This document shows, one piece after another, positions 12,001 through 20,377 of a stretch of DNA of 64,000 nucleotides; the stretch's first letter is position 1, and each line of letters starts with the position of its first letter. The position numbers were made by a program, and so were the translations under genes. The stretch comes from Streptomyces spinoverrucosus. GTDB lineage: Bacteria > Actinomycetota > Actinomycetes > Streptomycetales > Streptomycetaceae. Where the stretch lies: NCBI RefSeq assembly GCF_015712165.1, contig NZ_JADPZX010000001.1:4533501-4597500 (forward strand), given 5' to 3'. Below the pieces are notes generated by a model. It was not told the DNA's origin, did no database searches, and worked only from the letters and a program-made list of their open reading frames with translations.

Positions 12001-13560
12001 GCCGGCGAGCAGGGTGCGGGCCCTGGTCAGGGCGGTGATCGCCGCTTCGGTGTCGGCCGGGGAGTTCGTGCGGGTCGCCCGGGCGAGCAGGGCCTCGCCG
12101 AGGAGGCTGAGCGGTACGCCCTGTTCGTGGCTGCCGGACGCGGCGTCGGCGCTGCGCCGGGCGGCGGTGATCGCGGCGTCGGCGTCGGCGGGGTCGTCGG
12201 TCTGCCGGAAGCGGGCGAGTTCGACCCGGGCCAGGTTGTAGAGGTGGTGCATGTCGTCGCCGTGGGTGGGGTCCCGCAGCAGTGACAGGGCTTCGTCGAT
12301 GTCCGCCCGCCGCTGCCGCCGGTCGAATCTGAGCCGCAGGGCCAGGCTCAGGTTCTCGACGGTCTCGCCCCGGTCGGGGCCGGTGTCGGGCATGGCGGCC
12401 ACCGCCTGGCGCGCGGTGTCCACGGCGGCGTCGAGGTCGGCGTCCGTCCCGGTGAGGTTGGCCCGGGTCCGAAGGATCTGGCCGAGGGCCAGCAGGAAGC
12501 CGTGCCGGCCCGGATGCGCGGGTGGGCAGTCGGCCACGGCCTGGCGCGCCGCCGTGAGGGCGGCGTCCAGGTCCGCGGCCTGCCGGAAGCGGACGTACCG
12601 CTTCTCCAGTGCGCGCCCCAGGTTGGACAGGTACATCGGCCGTTGCGGATCGTCCGGGAGCGCGTGCCGTACGGCGGCCCGGCACTCCTCGGTCGCGGCG
12701 TCCAGGTCCTTTGCCGCCGCGTTCCGCTCGTACCGCTCCAGCAGCGCGAGGCCCGCGTTGGAGTGGAACAGCGCGTGCGGCTCGGGCGCGACCCGTACCG
12801 CCTGCCGTCCGGTGTCGACGGCGGCCTCCAGGTCGGCCGGGTCGTGCCGGAGCGCGTAGCGCAGGGTCAGCGTTCCGGACAGGTTGGTGTAGTACATACC
12901 CCGGTTCGGGTCGTCGGGCGCGGCCCGGCGTACGGCCTTGAAGCCCATGTCGGCGGACTCCTCCAGGTCCGCCTCGACGCCGTGCAGCGTGTACCGGAAA
13001 CGCAGGCCCGCGCACAGGTTGGACAGCAGCATCGCGCGTCCGGGGTGGGACGCGGGCAGCACCTCCGCGAGCTCCTGCCACGAGGTGACCGCCTCCTGGA
13101 GCGCGGCCGCGTCCGACGCGCTCTGCCAGCGCCCGAGCAGCTCAAGGGCGCGGTCGGCGGTCTCGTCCACGTCCACCGCCTCGAACGCCGGCAGCGTGGC
13201 CACCGTCGGCCGCAGATCCTCCGGCACCTCGTCGGGCGTGAACCGGGCGACCACCGCGTACAGCATCAGCGTCAGCTGCACCTCGGGCCGGGCCTGCGGG
13301 CTGTCCGGGCCGATGACCAGGCACCGGGCGTAGTGCAGATGCGCGATCGCGGCCACCACCGACCGGTCGAGCACGTACAGCGGCCCGCCGCCTTCCCCGT
13401 CCCCGGTCCGCAGCACGTACGCGCGCAGTTCGTCCGCCTCGGTCACCGCCTCGGGGTCCAGCACCGCGTCCCGGACGCCCTCGGCCCAGAAGGACTCCAG
13501 CCGCTGCCCCAGCCGCTCGACGAGCAGTTCCGCCCGTGCCCAGCCGATGTCCTCCCGCAT
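9079..13560 (-). CDS. Large TPR-CHAT putative caspase-like protease
   Basis: This is a 1493-residue protein. Residues about 150-1100 consist of tandem TPR-like units of roughly 42 residues, each with a PxxRxxxLxNL core and an alternating xDLDxA segment. A C-terminal CHAT domain follows. Its predicted catalytic dyad is present: His1356 in HFSGHG and Cys1401 in FLSACETA. CHAT domains are caspase/separase-superfamily proteases, and in bacterial conflict systems TPR-CHAT proteins cut target proteins on activation. No signal peptide or membrane span is seen. It is divergent from two small genes across 85 bases, possibly its partners. Target and trigger are unknown. Confidence 0.9.
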   Translation of the reverse strand: MREDIGWARAELLVERLGQRLESFWAEGVRDAVLDPEAVTEADELRAYVLRTGDGEGGGPLYVLDRSVVAAIAHLHYARCLVIGPDSPQARPEVQLTLMLYAVVARFTPDEVPEDLRPTVATLPAFEAVDVDETADRALELLGRWQSASDAAALQEAVTSWQELAEVLPASHPGRAMLLSNLCAGLRFRYTLHGVEADLEESADMGFKAVRRAAPDDPNRGMYYTNLSGTLTLRYALRHDPADLEAAVDTGRQAVRVAPEPHALFHSNAGLALLERYERNAAAKDLDAATEECRAAVRHALPDDPQRPMYLSNLGRALEKRYVRFRQAADLDAALTAARQAVADCPPAHPGRHGFLLALGQILRTRANLTGTDADLDAAVDTARQAVAAMPDTGPDRGETVENLSLALRLRFDRRQRRADIDEALSLLRDPTHGDDMHHLYNLARVELARFRQTDDPADADAAITAARRSADAASGSHEQGVPLSLLGEALLARATRTNSPADTEAAITALTRARTLLAGYHPTALSFCLSELGLAHTRRFETTTDPADLDRAIEAFHDAIRHSPDHPDRVVDESHLGGSLLLRYSRTNSPDDLAEALVWNRRAADRITDVGDEHAGQVLFNLGRTLQAVYQQNDDLTALDEAVRRLDDALRARRRGPADHAKGLSNLGAALRVRAERLGGRADLDRAVDLSHQAVAALPADHPDRAIYLSNLTTTLLARYISYGAQQDLTDAVRAGRESVEATAPSDTGPLVVHLTNLGIALRRRYEWSGALDDLDESIEACRAALRALPPGHVDESLHRSNLAVALISRYGRTGVPADADEAVEAARAAADSVPDDHPQRATHLSNLALALRARSDGRDSPADAEEAIDRLRHAIRLCPAGHPQRPLLLTNLCTALLAPDRDDPAAVAEAAGAARTALRATPEDHPQRASSLSTLGQTLVVRARLDDDPGDLATAFDLFRQATTIATAPAAVRFRAARAWAVAATVAGEWHEALDAYRAAIAELPLLAWHGLDRRDRLDALGHAAGVAGEAAAVALNTGRPHEALRLLEQGRGVLLAQALDARDDMTDLRDRAPHLADRVQEIRARLNQPPTDTADTRAQRAAAEQRRELAQEMDDLMARVRELPGLEDFLRLPSLERLQSAAAHGPVVVVNTSTVRCDALVVTRTDVHTVPLPDLRLAEDDGLMDRTEALLDALSAIGRSPADTWRAQRILTRTLAWLWDTVAAPVQAALPKDTRRLWWCPTGLLTLLPLHAAGHYTGRKGPSLPDHYICSYTTTLRALAAAQTRPTPPATPHILAVDQSDTPGLPPLPHAAAEVRRLSKRIPRTTVLSGPQATRQKLLNTLPTHPYLHFSGHGTQDPTDSAGGALYLHDHEQSGPLTVADISRLRLTDAQLAFLSACETARGAAAVPDEAAHLAGTLQLAGFTHVVAAQWAVDDACALKVADTFYAGLTTPDHRITPDQAAQALHTAVQRLRRENSDPLWWAAYVHTGP

Positions 13561-13645
13561 GGTCCGCCCCCGTCGGCCGCCGCTGTCGGTGTCCGTTCAG
13601 GGCATCATGATGGTCCATCAACTCTCTGGGGGAGGAGAGCCTTTC

Positions 13646-14026
13646 GTGGAGACGGCGGAGCTGCTCGGCGCGCTGTGCCGGGAACTTCCCGCGCTGCGCG
13701 CGGTCGCGGCGGACACCGGCGACGGTCAGGCGCTGGAGGAGACCCTGGCGGCGGCGCGGCGCGGTGAGCCGGTCACCGACCGGCTGCGCGACCTGGGCCT
13801 GCTGGAGCTGCTGGGGTCCGGGACGGCCCGTGCGGTGCCGCCGGACCTGGCCGGCGTGGAACCGCCCGGTGGCCTGGTCGACCTGCCCGGCGTCGACCAC
13901 TCCGGCCGGGTCGCGCACGGCCGCTACCGCTGCCCCCTCGGCACCTGCCGCCGCGCCGAGCTGCCCCGCCCCGGCGACGACCTGCCGGTGTGCGCGCTGC
14001 ACGACAGCCCGCTGCGCTTCGGCTGA
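13646..14026 (+). CDS. Small Cys/His-rich protein divergent from the CHAT gene
   Basis: This is a 126-residue protein starting at GTG 13646 (VETAELLGALC), with the ribosome site GGGGGAGGAG 8 bases ahead. The first half is helical and acidic. The second half holds YRCPLGTCRR and LPVCALHDSPL, that is C-x4-C and C-x2-H, a plausible zinc-binding knuckle. It lies 14 bases before the membrane-protein gene, so the two are probably one operon, divergent from TPR-CHAT. I do not recognise the family. It could be an adaptor, a sensor or a CHAT substrate, all of which is inference from context. Confidence 0.75.
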   Translation: METAELLGALCRELPALRAVAADTGDGQALEETLAAARRGEPVTDRLRDLGLLELLGSGTARAVPPDLAGVEPPGGLVDLPGVDHSGRVAHGRYRCPLGTCRRAELPRPGDDLPVCALHDSPLRFG

Positions 14027-14040
14027 CGGGCGGCGGGGCG

Positions 14041-14943
14041 ATGAACGCGGTACTGGTCGAGCTGGGCCGCAGGTACGTCGAGCGCTGGATGGCGCTGCTG
14101 GTGCTGCCGGGACTGCTGTACGTGGCGGGCGCGGCGGCGGCGTACCGGCTGGGGCACGCGCACTGGGCGGACCCGGGCCGGCTCACCGGCCTGCTGGAAC
14201 CGGGCGGCCCGCTGGTCGGCCGGGGCATCTCGTCGGTGTGGCTGTTCGTGATCGTGGTGCTGCCGCTGCTGTCGGCCGCCGCCGGGCTGGCCGCCCGGGG
14301 GGCCGCGGCGGTGCTGGCGCGGCTGTGGTTCGAGCCCTGGCCGCGCGGCCTGGGTCGGTTGGCGCAGCGGCGTACGGCTGCCCGGGCCGAACGGTGGTCG
14401 GCGGCCGACGAGGCGTACCGGGAGGAGCTGGACCGGGTCGGCGACCGGCCGTCGGCCGCGGACAGCGCCCGGCTGGACGCGTTGGCGGCCCGTCGCAACG
14501 CCGTCTCCCTGCGGCCGCCCGCCCATCCCGTCTGGGCCGGGGACCGGCTGGGCGCGGTGGACGCCCGGGTGTGGGGCTGGTACCGGCTCGACGTCGTGTT
14601 CGCCTGGCCCCGGCTGTGGCTGGTCCTCACCGACTCCGAGCAGAACGCCCTGCGCACCGCCCGCACCGAACTCGACGCGGCCGTGGCGCTCGCGGGCTGG
14701 GGCCTGCTGGTCGTGCCGCTGGCCGTGTGGTGGTGGCCGGCGTTGCCCGTCGCGGCCGCCGTCTTCGTCACCGGCCTGCGCCGTACCCGTGCCGCCGTGG
14801 ACACGCTGGCCCACCTCACCGAGGCCGCGTTCGACCTGCGGGGCGCGACGCTCGCCCGGGAGCTCGGTTTCGACGTACCGCCCGGGCGGCTGTCCCCGGC
14901 GGTCGGCATGCAGGTGACGGCGCATCTGCGCAAGCACGCGTGA
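14041..14943 (+). CDS. Membrane protein in the CHAT locus
   Basis: This is a 300-residue protein starting at ATG 14041 (MNAVLVELGRRYVERW). Hydrophobic spans are near residues 19-40 (ALLVLPGLLYVAGAAAAY), 62-85 (VWLFVIVVLPLLSAAAGLAA) and 218-250 (GWGLLVVPLAVWWWPALPVA). A charged cytoplasmic loop between them carries a YREELDRVGDRPSAAD linker. It follows the small Cys/His gene by 14 bases. Function is unrecognised. In a CHAT system a membrane partner could be the cleaved effector, anchor or sensor. It does not look like a gasdermin, which lacks such obvious helical spans. Confidence 0.75.
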   Translation: MNAVLVELGRRYVERWMALLVLPGLLYVAGAAAAYRLGHAHWADPGRLTGLLEPGGPLVGRGISSVWLFVIVVLPLLSAAAGLAARGAAAVLARLWFEPWPRGLGRLAQRRTAARAERWSAADEAYREELDRVGDRPSAADSARLDALAARRNAVSLRPPAHPVWAGDRLGAVDARVWGWYRLDVVFAWPRLWLVLTDSEQNALRTARTELDAAVALAGWGLLVVPLAVWWWPALPVAAAVFVTGLRRTRAAVDTLAHLTEAAFDLRGATLARELGFDVPPGRLSPAVGMQVTAHLRKHA

Positions 14944-14980
14944 CGGGGCGGTCGGGGCGGTCGCGGAAGTTGGCGCATAC

Positions 14981-15012
14981 AAAAAACCCACCCCCGCACG
15001 GGGAGTGGGTTC
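14981..15012 (-). terminator. Terminator downstream of tRNA-Glu
   Basis: An inverted repeat (AACCCAC on the minus strand pairing with GTGGGTT, GC-rich core) is followed on the minus strand by six T residues (14981-14986 on the plus strand are A). It also lies just after the rightward membrane-protein gene. Confidence 0.85.
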
Positions 15013-15026
15013 ATGTACGTCTTCGC

Positions 15027-15102
15027 TGGTGCCCCCAACGGGATTCGAACCCGTGCTACCGCCTTGAAAGGGCGGCGTCCTAGGCCGCTAGACGATGAGG
15101 GC
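15027..15102 (-). tRNA. tRNA-Glu (TTC), CCA encoded
   Basis: This is a minus-strand cloverleaf starting GCCCTCATCGTCTAG. The anticodon loop is CTTTCAA, giving TTC (Glu), and the T-arm has GGTTCGAATCC. The 3' end reads ACCA, so the CCA tail is encoded (15027-15029), unlike the other tRNAs in this window. Confidence 0.95.
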
Positions 15103-15182
15103 TATCGGCCCGCCTGGGCGCCTCTCAGCGCGTCGGGGACGTGAGAAGCATATGGGATGGCGGGATGGATCGCCAAAACGGT

Positions 15183-16751
15183 TTACGGACTCCGTTCTCC
15201 GGACCGTTCCCCGGACGGGGTGGGGGACGGAGTCGGGGAGCCGGTGGCGCCCGGCTGGTTCTCCTCCACCAGGTGGCGGCTGACCTCCGCCGTCGTGAGG
15301 CCGAGACCGCCCAGGCGGATGGCGTCCCAGGCCTGCAGGCGGCGGGTGTCGCGGTCGAAGTAGAGGATCGACGCCTCGATCGGGTCGGGGTGTTCGCCCT
15401 CCACCGCGCGCAGTCCGCTGCCGCCGGTCGAGCCCTCGATGCGCAGCCGGGTGCCGTAGGGCAGCACCTCCATCTCCTGGTGGTGCAGATGCCCCGAGAG
15501 GACCAGTGGAACCTCGCCGTCCGTCTGGCGGGCGGCCTGCGGTTCGTGGGCGACGGCCACGTCCACCGGGGTGCCGGCGGCACGCTGGTCGCGCAGGGCG
15601 GTGGCCAGGCGGGCGCCGGCCAGCTCCTGGGAGGCCTCGGCGCCGGGCTTGTTGGTGCGGTCGGGGGTGAACTGGGGGTCGCCGATGCCCGCGAACCGCA
15701 GGCCCGCGACGGAGACCGCGCGGCCGTCGTCGAGGACGTGCACGTTCTTCAGGCCTTCCAGGTAGCTCTGGGTGATCCGGGAGTCGTGGTTGCCGCGGAC
15801 CCAGACGTACGGGGCGCCCAGGTCCTCGATCGGGTCCAGGAAGCCGTTCTCCGCCGACGTGCCGTGGTCCATGGTGTCGCCGGAGTCGACGATCACGTTC
15901 ACCTCGTACTGATCCACCAGCGAGGCGATGATCTTCCAGCTCGCCGGGTTGAGGTGGATGTCCGAGACGTGCAGGACGCGGATGGTGGTGGGGTCCGGCC
16001 GGTAGGCGGGGAGCGTGGAGGTGGCGTCGTACAGCTTCGTCACGTTCGTCACCAGGCGCGCCAACTCCTGCTGGTAGACGTCGAATTCGGTGACGATGCT
16101 GCGGGCGTCGCCGACCAGGGAGGGGGCGGAGGAGAGCAGGCCCGAGAACCTCGGCTCCAGGACCGACTTGGGGTTCCAGGTGGCGTACGCCGTCGCTCCC
16201 GAGGCCGCCAGGAGGGTGAGCGCGAGGCCGCCGGCCGCGAGGGCGCGGCGCGGGCGGCGGTAGACCACGAGGCCGAGGGCGGTCGCGCCGGCGACGACGG
16301 CCACGCAGGAGCGCACGGCCAGGTCGAGGGCGCCGTGGCCGACGTCCCGGGCGACCTCGTCCTGCAGGCCGGAGAGGCGTTCGGGGTGGTCGACCAGGGC
16401 CTGGGAGCGGTCCGGGTCGAGCTGGTCGACGTTCACGTCCAGCCGGACGGGGGCGATATGGCTGTCCAGGTGCAGGGCGCCCAGCGGGGAGACGTTGATC
16501 TTCGTGCCGCCGGTGGCGGACGGGCGCAGGGTCATCGTCGTGTCCATCGGTCCGACCGGGACCCGGACGTTTCCGACGACCAGCAGCCCCAGCCAGGCGC
16601 CCAGCAGGACGACGGCCATGAGCCCCAGGGCTCGGGTCCAGCGGTTGGCGGGCGGGGCGAGGAGTTCGGGGTCGGTGGCGGTTCGAGGACGGCGGATGCT
16701 TCGAAGGAAACGGCTCATCGTGTTCCGGACGGCAGCGGGGACGCGGGCCAT
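15183..16751 (-). CDS. Membrane-anchored metallophosphoesterase
   Basis: This 522-residue calcineurin-like phosphoesterase has an N-terminal membrane region (ALGLMAVVLLGAWLGLLVV), a roughly 150-residue extracytoplasmic segment, and further hydrophobic spans (SCVAVVAGATALGLVVY and ALAAGGLALTLLAAS). The catalytic domain carries every metal-site motif: VSDIHLNP, DSGDTMDH, VRGNHDSR, VAHEP and SGHLHHQ. The active site is probably outside the membrane. The substrate is unknown and could be a phospholipid, nucleotide or cell-wall phosphate. The start is uncertain between 16751 (MARVPAAVRN) and 16718 (MSRFLRSIRR). The tail is Pro/Ser-rich. Confidence 0.88.
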   Translation of the reverse strand: MARVPAAVRNTMSRFLRSIRRPRTATDPELLAPPANRWTRALGLMAVVLLGAWLGLLVVGNVRVPVGPMDTTMTLRPSATGGTKINVSPLGALHLDSHIAPVRLDVNVDQLDPDRSQALVDHPERLSGLQDEVARDVGHGALDLAVRSCVAVVAGATALGLVVYRRPRRALAAGGLALTLLAASGATAYATWNPKSVLEPRFSGLLSSAPSLVGDARSIVTEFDVYQQELARLVTNVTKLYDATSTLPAYRPDPTTIRVLHVSDIHLNPASWKIIASLVDQYEVNVIVDSGDTMDHGTSAENGFLDPIEDLGAPYVWVRGNHDSRITQSYLEGLKNVHVLDDGRAVSVAGLRFAGIGDPQFTPDRTNKPGAEASQELAGARLATALRDQRAAGTPVDVAVAHEPQAARQTDGEVPLVLSGHLHHQEMEVLPYGTRLRIEGSTGGSGLRAVEGEHPDPIEASILYFDRDTRRLQAWDAIRLGGLGLTTAEVSRHLVEENQPGATGSPTPSPTPSGERSGERSP

Positions 16752-16859
16752 TGGTCCCGTATGCCCATGCCCGCGGGTGGATATGCGGGCGCCCAGCGGG
16801 TCGTACGCGGATGGTGGCGGGGGTCTCGTACGGGGGTGTCGTACCGGACAATGGGGCCT

Positions 16860-17210
16860 GTGCTGGAGATGACGCGCGAGGAGTTCGAAGAACTGGTCGC
16901 CGAGGCGCTGGACCGGATCCCGCCGGAGCTGACGCGGCTGATGGACAACGTCGCGGTGTTCGTCGAGGACGAACCGCCCGCCGACGATCCCGAGCTGCTC
17001 GGGCTGTACGAGGGGACGCCGCTGACCGATCGCGGGGAGTGGTACGCCGGGGTGCTGCCGGACCGGATCACCATCTACCGGGGGCCGACGCTGCGGATGT
17101 GCGACACACGTGAGGACGTCGTCGTGGAGACCGAGATCACGGTCGTGCACGAGATCGCCCACCACTTCGGGATCGACGACGCCCGGCTGCACGCTCTGGG
17201 ATACGGGTAA
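16860..17210 (+). CDS. Small zincin-like metallopeptidase family protein
   Basis: This protein of about 116 residues is rich in acidic residues and ends in the zinc-protease motif HEIAHHFGIDD (HExxH with a downstream Asp). Such short single-domain zincins are common in actinobacteria, and their substrates are unknown. The start is ambiguous: GTG 16860 (VLEMTREEFEEL), ATG 16851 or ATG 16869. A G-rich ribosome site at 16853-16856 suits the first of these poorly and the last better. The gene diverges from the metallophosphoesterase across about 110 bases. Confidence 0.85.
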   Translation: MLEMTREEFEELVAEALDRIPPELTRLMDNVAVFVEDEPPADDPELLGLYEGTPLTDRGEWYAGVLPDRITIYRGPTLRMCDTREDVVVETEITVVHEIAHHFGIDDARLHALGYG

Positions 17211-17285
17211 CAGGGCGCGTGTCCTCTTGTGGGCGGCGGGAGTTGGGCACGTTGACTCCATCACCCCGCCTCGGAGGTGGCTCCC

Positions 17286-17822
17286 GTGCGCCCCTTGTAC
17301 GTACCCGTCCGCCTGGCCGCCACCGTCGTGGCCGTCGCCGCTGCCGCCGGCTGTATGAGCGTGGGTGACGACGACGGCGACCGGGCCCGGCCGTCGCACT
17401 CGGCGGGACCGCGGGGCGGCGAGGCACCCGACGGAGGGGCGGCCGTGTCCGGCGGTGGCGTCGCGGGCGGCGGTGCCGCGGGCGGCGCGGAGGCCGTGCG
17501 CGGCAAGGACGGCAAGGGCCGCTCGGCGGCGCCGGGTGAGACGCCCGAGCCGTCGGGTTCGGCGCAGGAGCCGCGGGCGAGCACGTCGGCCTCGGCACCG
17601 GCGAAGCCCGGCCACACCGTCAAGCCGGGCGACCCGCCACCGCCGCCACCGGAGCCGACCCCCACCCGCACCACCCCGGACCCGGAACCGCCCCCGCCGT
17701 CGCCGGAACCGCCGACCTCTCCCGAGCCGACGGTCGCGGAGCCGTCCTCGTCGGCACATGAGGAGACCGGACCGCAGCTGGCGCAGCGCGAGCCGGCGCC
17801 GGAGGCGGGGGCGCCGGTGTAG
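17286..17822 (+). CDS. Proline-rich putative lipoprotein
   Basis: This is a 178-residue protein starting at GTG 17286 with GGAGGT at 17273-17278. The N-terminus (MRPLYVPVRLAATVVAVAA followed by AAGC) is a lipoprotein signal with the lipobox cysteine at about residue 22. The mature part is low-complexity Gly/Ala then Pro/Thr/Glu-rich (repeats of PEPPPPSPEPP type) with no recognisable domain, so it may be a wall-spanning linker or surface protein. Codon bias is normal. Confidence 0.75.
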   Translation: MRPLYVPVRLAATVVAVAAAAGCMSVGDDDGDRARPSHSAGPRGGEAPDGGAAVSGGGVAGGGAAGGAEAVRGKDGKGRSAAPGETPEPSGSAQEPRASTSASAPAKPGHTVKPGDPPPPPPEPTPTRTTPDPEPPPPSPEPPTSPEPTVAEPSSSAHEETGPQLAQREPAPEAGAPV

Positions 17823-18063
17823 GCGGGGGAGCACAGAGGGGGGAAGGGGCCGCCGAGCTGCGGTAACGGCCCCGGTTTGCTTTTCGGGGTGGAGGGTGCG
17901 TATCTTGGTAGATCGTTTGATCCCATTTGCCCGGCGCCAACGCAGAGCGCGCCGTGTGGCGCGTACTCTCCCTTGCCGTGGCGGACCGCATTGAGGCGGT
18001 CGTGTGCGAATCACGGAGTTGACGGGCGCGTGCCGACGAGACTCCGGAAGGTTTCGCAGACGT

Positions 18064-20145
18064 ATGTCTATCGCCAGTACTGATCATGCCGTTATGCCCG
18101 CGGGCGACGACGACCAGGCCCCCGAGATCACTTTCGCCGACCTCGGCCTGCCCGAGGGCGTCGTGCGCAAGCTCGCGCAGAACGGTGTGACCACCCCCTT
18201 CCCGATCCAGGCCGCGACCATCCCGGACGCCCTGGCCGGCAAGGACATCCTCGGCCGCGGCCGCACCGGCTCCGGCAAGACCCTCTCCTTCGGTCTGCCC
18301 ACCCTGGCCCGCCTGGCCGGCGGCCGGACCGAGAAGCACAAGCCGCGCGCCGTCATCCTCACCCCCACCCGTGAGCTCGCGATGCAGGTCGCTGACGCGC
18401 TCCAGCCCTACGGCGACCAGCTCGGCCTGAAGATGAAGGTCGTGTGCGGCGGTACGTCCATGGGCAACCAGATCTACGCCCTGGAGCGGGGTGTGGATGT
18501 GCTGGTGGCGACCCCTGGTCGTCTTCGCGACATCATCAACCGCGGCGCCTGCTCCCTGGAGGACGTCGAGGTCGCCGTGCTCGACGAGGCCGACCAGATG
18601 TCCGACCTGGGCTTCCTGCCCGAGGTGACGGAGCTGCTGGACCAGGTTCCGGCGGGCGGTCAGCGGATGCTGTTCTCCGCGACGATGGAGAACGAGATCA
18701 AGACGCTCGTCGACCGGTACCTGACGGAGCCGGTCCTGCACGAGGTCGACGCCGCCCAGGGCGCGGTGACGACCATGTCGCACCACATCCTGATCGTGAA
18801 GCCCAAGGACAAGGCGCCGGTCACCGCCGCGATCGCCTCCCGCAAGGGCCGCACCATCATCTTCGTCCGCACCCAGCTGGGCGCCGACCGCGTCGCCGAG
18901 CAGCTGCGCGACGCCGGTGCGAAGGCCGACGCGCTGCACGGCGGTATGACCCAGGGCGCCCGCACCCGGACGCTGGCGGACTTCAAGGACGGGTACGTCA
19001 ACGTGCTCGTCGCCACCGACGTCGCGGCTCGCGGCATCCACGTCGACGGCATCGACCTGGTGCTGAACGTCGACCCCGCCGGTGACCACAAGGACTACCT
19101 GCACCGGGCCGGCCGTACGGCACGCGCCGGGCGCACCGGCACGGTCGTCTCGCTCGCCCTGCCGCACCAGCGCCGCCAGATCTTCCGCCTGATGGAGGAC
19201 GCGGGCGTCGACGCCTCGCGCCACATCATCCAGGGCGCCGGCGCGTTCGACCCCGAGGTCGCCGAGATCACCGGTGCCCGGTCGATGACCGAGGTGCAGG
19301 CCGAGTCCGCGGGCAACGCCGCGCAGCAGGCCGAGCGCGAGGTCGCCCAGCTCACCAAGCAGCTGGAGCGGGCGCAGCGGCGCGCGGCCGAGCTGCGCGA
19401 GGAGGCCGACCGGCTGGTCGCCCGGGTCGCCCGCGAGCGGGGCGAGGACCCGGTGGCGGCGGTCGCCGAGGCGGCCGCGGTGACCGAGGTGCCGGACGTG
19501 ATCGAGGTGTCGGTGCCGGAGCAGGCGGCGGCGCGGGACGTTGAGCGGCCCGAGCGGTCGGAGCGTACGGGGGCTTCGGCGTCGTACGAGCGTCGGGACC
19601 GCCGGGACTCCCGGGACTCCCGGGACGGTGACCGTGGTGGTCGCTCCTTCGACCGTGACCGGGGCGGGCGTTCCTTCGACCGCCGTGACGGTGACCGTGG
19701 CGGCCGTTCCTTCGAGCGTCGCGACGACCGTGGCGGTTTCCGCCGTGACGACCGTGGCGACCGTGGTGACCGCGGTGGCCGTTCCTTCGACCGCCGTGAC
19801 GGTGAGCGGGGTGGCTTCCGCCGGGACGAGCGCCGGGACAACGACCGTGGTGGCCGTTCCTTCGACCGCCGTGACGGTGACCGTGGCGGTCGTTCCTTCG
19901 AGCGTCGCGACGACCGTGGCGGCTTCCGCCGTGACGACCGTCCGGGCCGTTCCTTCGAGCGGCGTGACGAGCGCGGCGGCCACCGGGGCAGCGACCGTCC
20001 GTTCAACCGCGACCGCCAGGGCGACCGCCCCGGCTTCCGCAGCGGCGGTCACGAGCGCCCGTACGGTCGCCGTGACGACCACCGTGGCACCGGCGGCTCC
20101 TTCGGGCGCCGCGAGGACAAGCCGCGCTGGAAGCGCAACGGCTGA
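18064..20145 (+). CDS. DEAD-box ATP-dependent RNA helicase with RGG-type tail
   Basis: This is a 693-residue RNA helicase of the cold-shock/ribosome-assembly type. Motifs seen: the Q motif FPIQAATIP, Walker A GRGRTGSGKT, PTRELAMQ, VATPGRLRD, DEAD-like VLDEADQMSD, SAT (FSATMENE), and motif VI HRAGRTARAGRTG. After about residue 400 there is a coiled-coil stretch (AERVAQLTKQLERAQRR-like), then from about residue 515 a repetitive Arg/Asp/Gly tail built from DRGGRSFDRRDG units, probably an RNA-binding, phase-separating region. The start at 18064 (MSIASTDHAV) follows GGAAGG with a long spacer. A strong terminator follows. Confidence 0.93.
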   Translation: MSIASTDHAVMPAGDDDQAPEITFADLGLPEGVVRKLAQNGVTTPFPIQAATIPDALAGKDILGRGRTGSGKTLSFGLPTLARLAGGRTEKHKPRAVILTPTRELAMQVADALQPYGDQLGLKMKVVCGGTSMGNQIYALERGVDVLVATPGRLRDIINRGACSLEDVEVAVLDEADQMSDLGFLPEVTELLDQVPAGGQRMLFSATMENEIKTLVDRYLTEPVLHEVDAAQGAVTTMSHHILIVKPKDKAPVTAAIASRKGRTIIFVRTQLGADRVAEQLRDAGAKADALHGGMTQGARTRTLADFKDGYVNVLVATDVAARGIHVDGIDLVLNVDPAGDHKDYLHRAGRTARAGRTGTVVSLALPHQRRQIFRLMEDAGVDASRHIIQGAGAFDPEVAEITGARSMTEVQAESAGNAAQQAEREVAQLTKQLERAQRRAAELREEADRLVARVARERGEDPVAAVAEAAAVTEVPDVIEVSVPEQAAARDVERPERSERTGASASYERRDRRDSRDSRDGDRGGRSFDRDRGGRSFDRRDGDRGGRSFERRDDRGGFRRDDRGDRGDRGGRSFDRRDGERGGFRRDERRDNDRGGRSFDRRDGDRGGRSFERRDDRGGFRRDDRPGRSFERRDERGGHRGSDRPFNRDRQGDRPGFRSGGHERPYGRRDDHRGTGGSFGRREDKPRWKRNG

Positions 20146-20163
20146 GTCGATCCCTGAGCAGTG

Positions 20164-20208
20164 AGCGCCATGGCCCCATCCCTCGCCGGGTGGGGCCATG
20201 GCGCTTTT
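20164..20208 (+). terminator. Terminator downstream of the DEAD-box helicase
   Basis: A perfect 15-bp stem (AGCGCCATGGCCCCA, 20164-20178, with 20191-20205) is followed by TTTT. Confidence 0.92.
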
Positions 20209-20336
20209 CCATGGGGATTTCCTTGGATTCCCTTGGGTTCCCGATGGATTTCCGACCCCGCACGGCCTGAAGATCGCGAGTGGCTGGCAGGGCTACAGGG
20301 GCCTGTTCTAGTAACAGAGCCTGTTCCGGCCAACCT

Positions 20337-20350
20337 GTGACGTGTGTCAC
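20337..20350. promoter_or_regulatory. GTGAC-N4-GTCAC palindrome upstream of the permease
   Basis: GTGACGTGTGTCAC lies 27 bases before the permease start. It fits the Streptomyces Crp pattern GTG-N6-GNCAC and is also compatible with a BldD-type GTGA...TCAC site. A second small palindrome, CTGTT-CTAGT-AACAG, is at 20303-20317. Regulator assignment is inference. Confidence 0.45.
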
Positions 20351-20377
20351 GCCCCCGGTGGGGGAATTGCTGGGGGC

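Noticed and set aside
9068..13081. 1337-codon leftward frame overlapping the TPR-CHAT gene
   Set aside because: It is Arg/Pro/Gly-rich and lacks any domain. The other leftward frame carries TPR and CHAT motifs.
14041..14943. Bacterial gasdermin partner of the CHAT protease
   Set aside because: The protein has several clear hydrophobic helices and a long charged loop, unlike the mainly beta gasdermin fold.
15141..17210. 689-codon rightward frame covering the metallophosphoesterase gene
   Set aside because: Only its last 120 codons (the HExxH metallopeptidase) are protein-like. The rest is the shadow of the leftward phosphoesterase.
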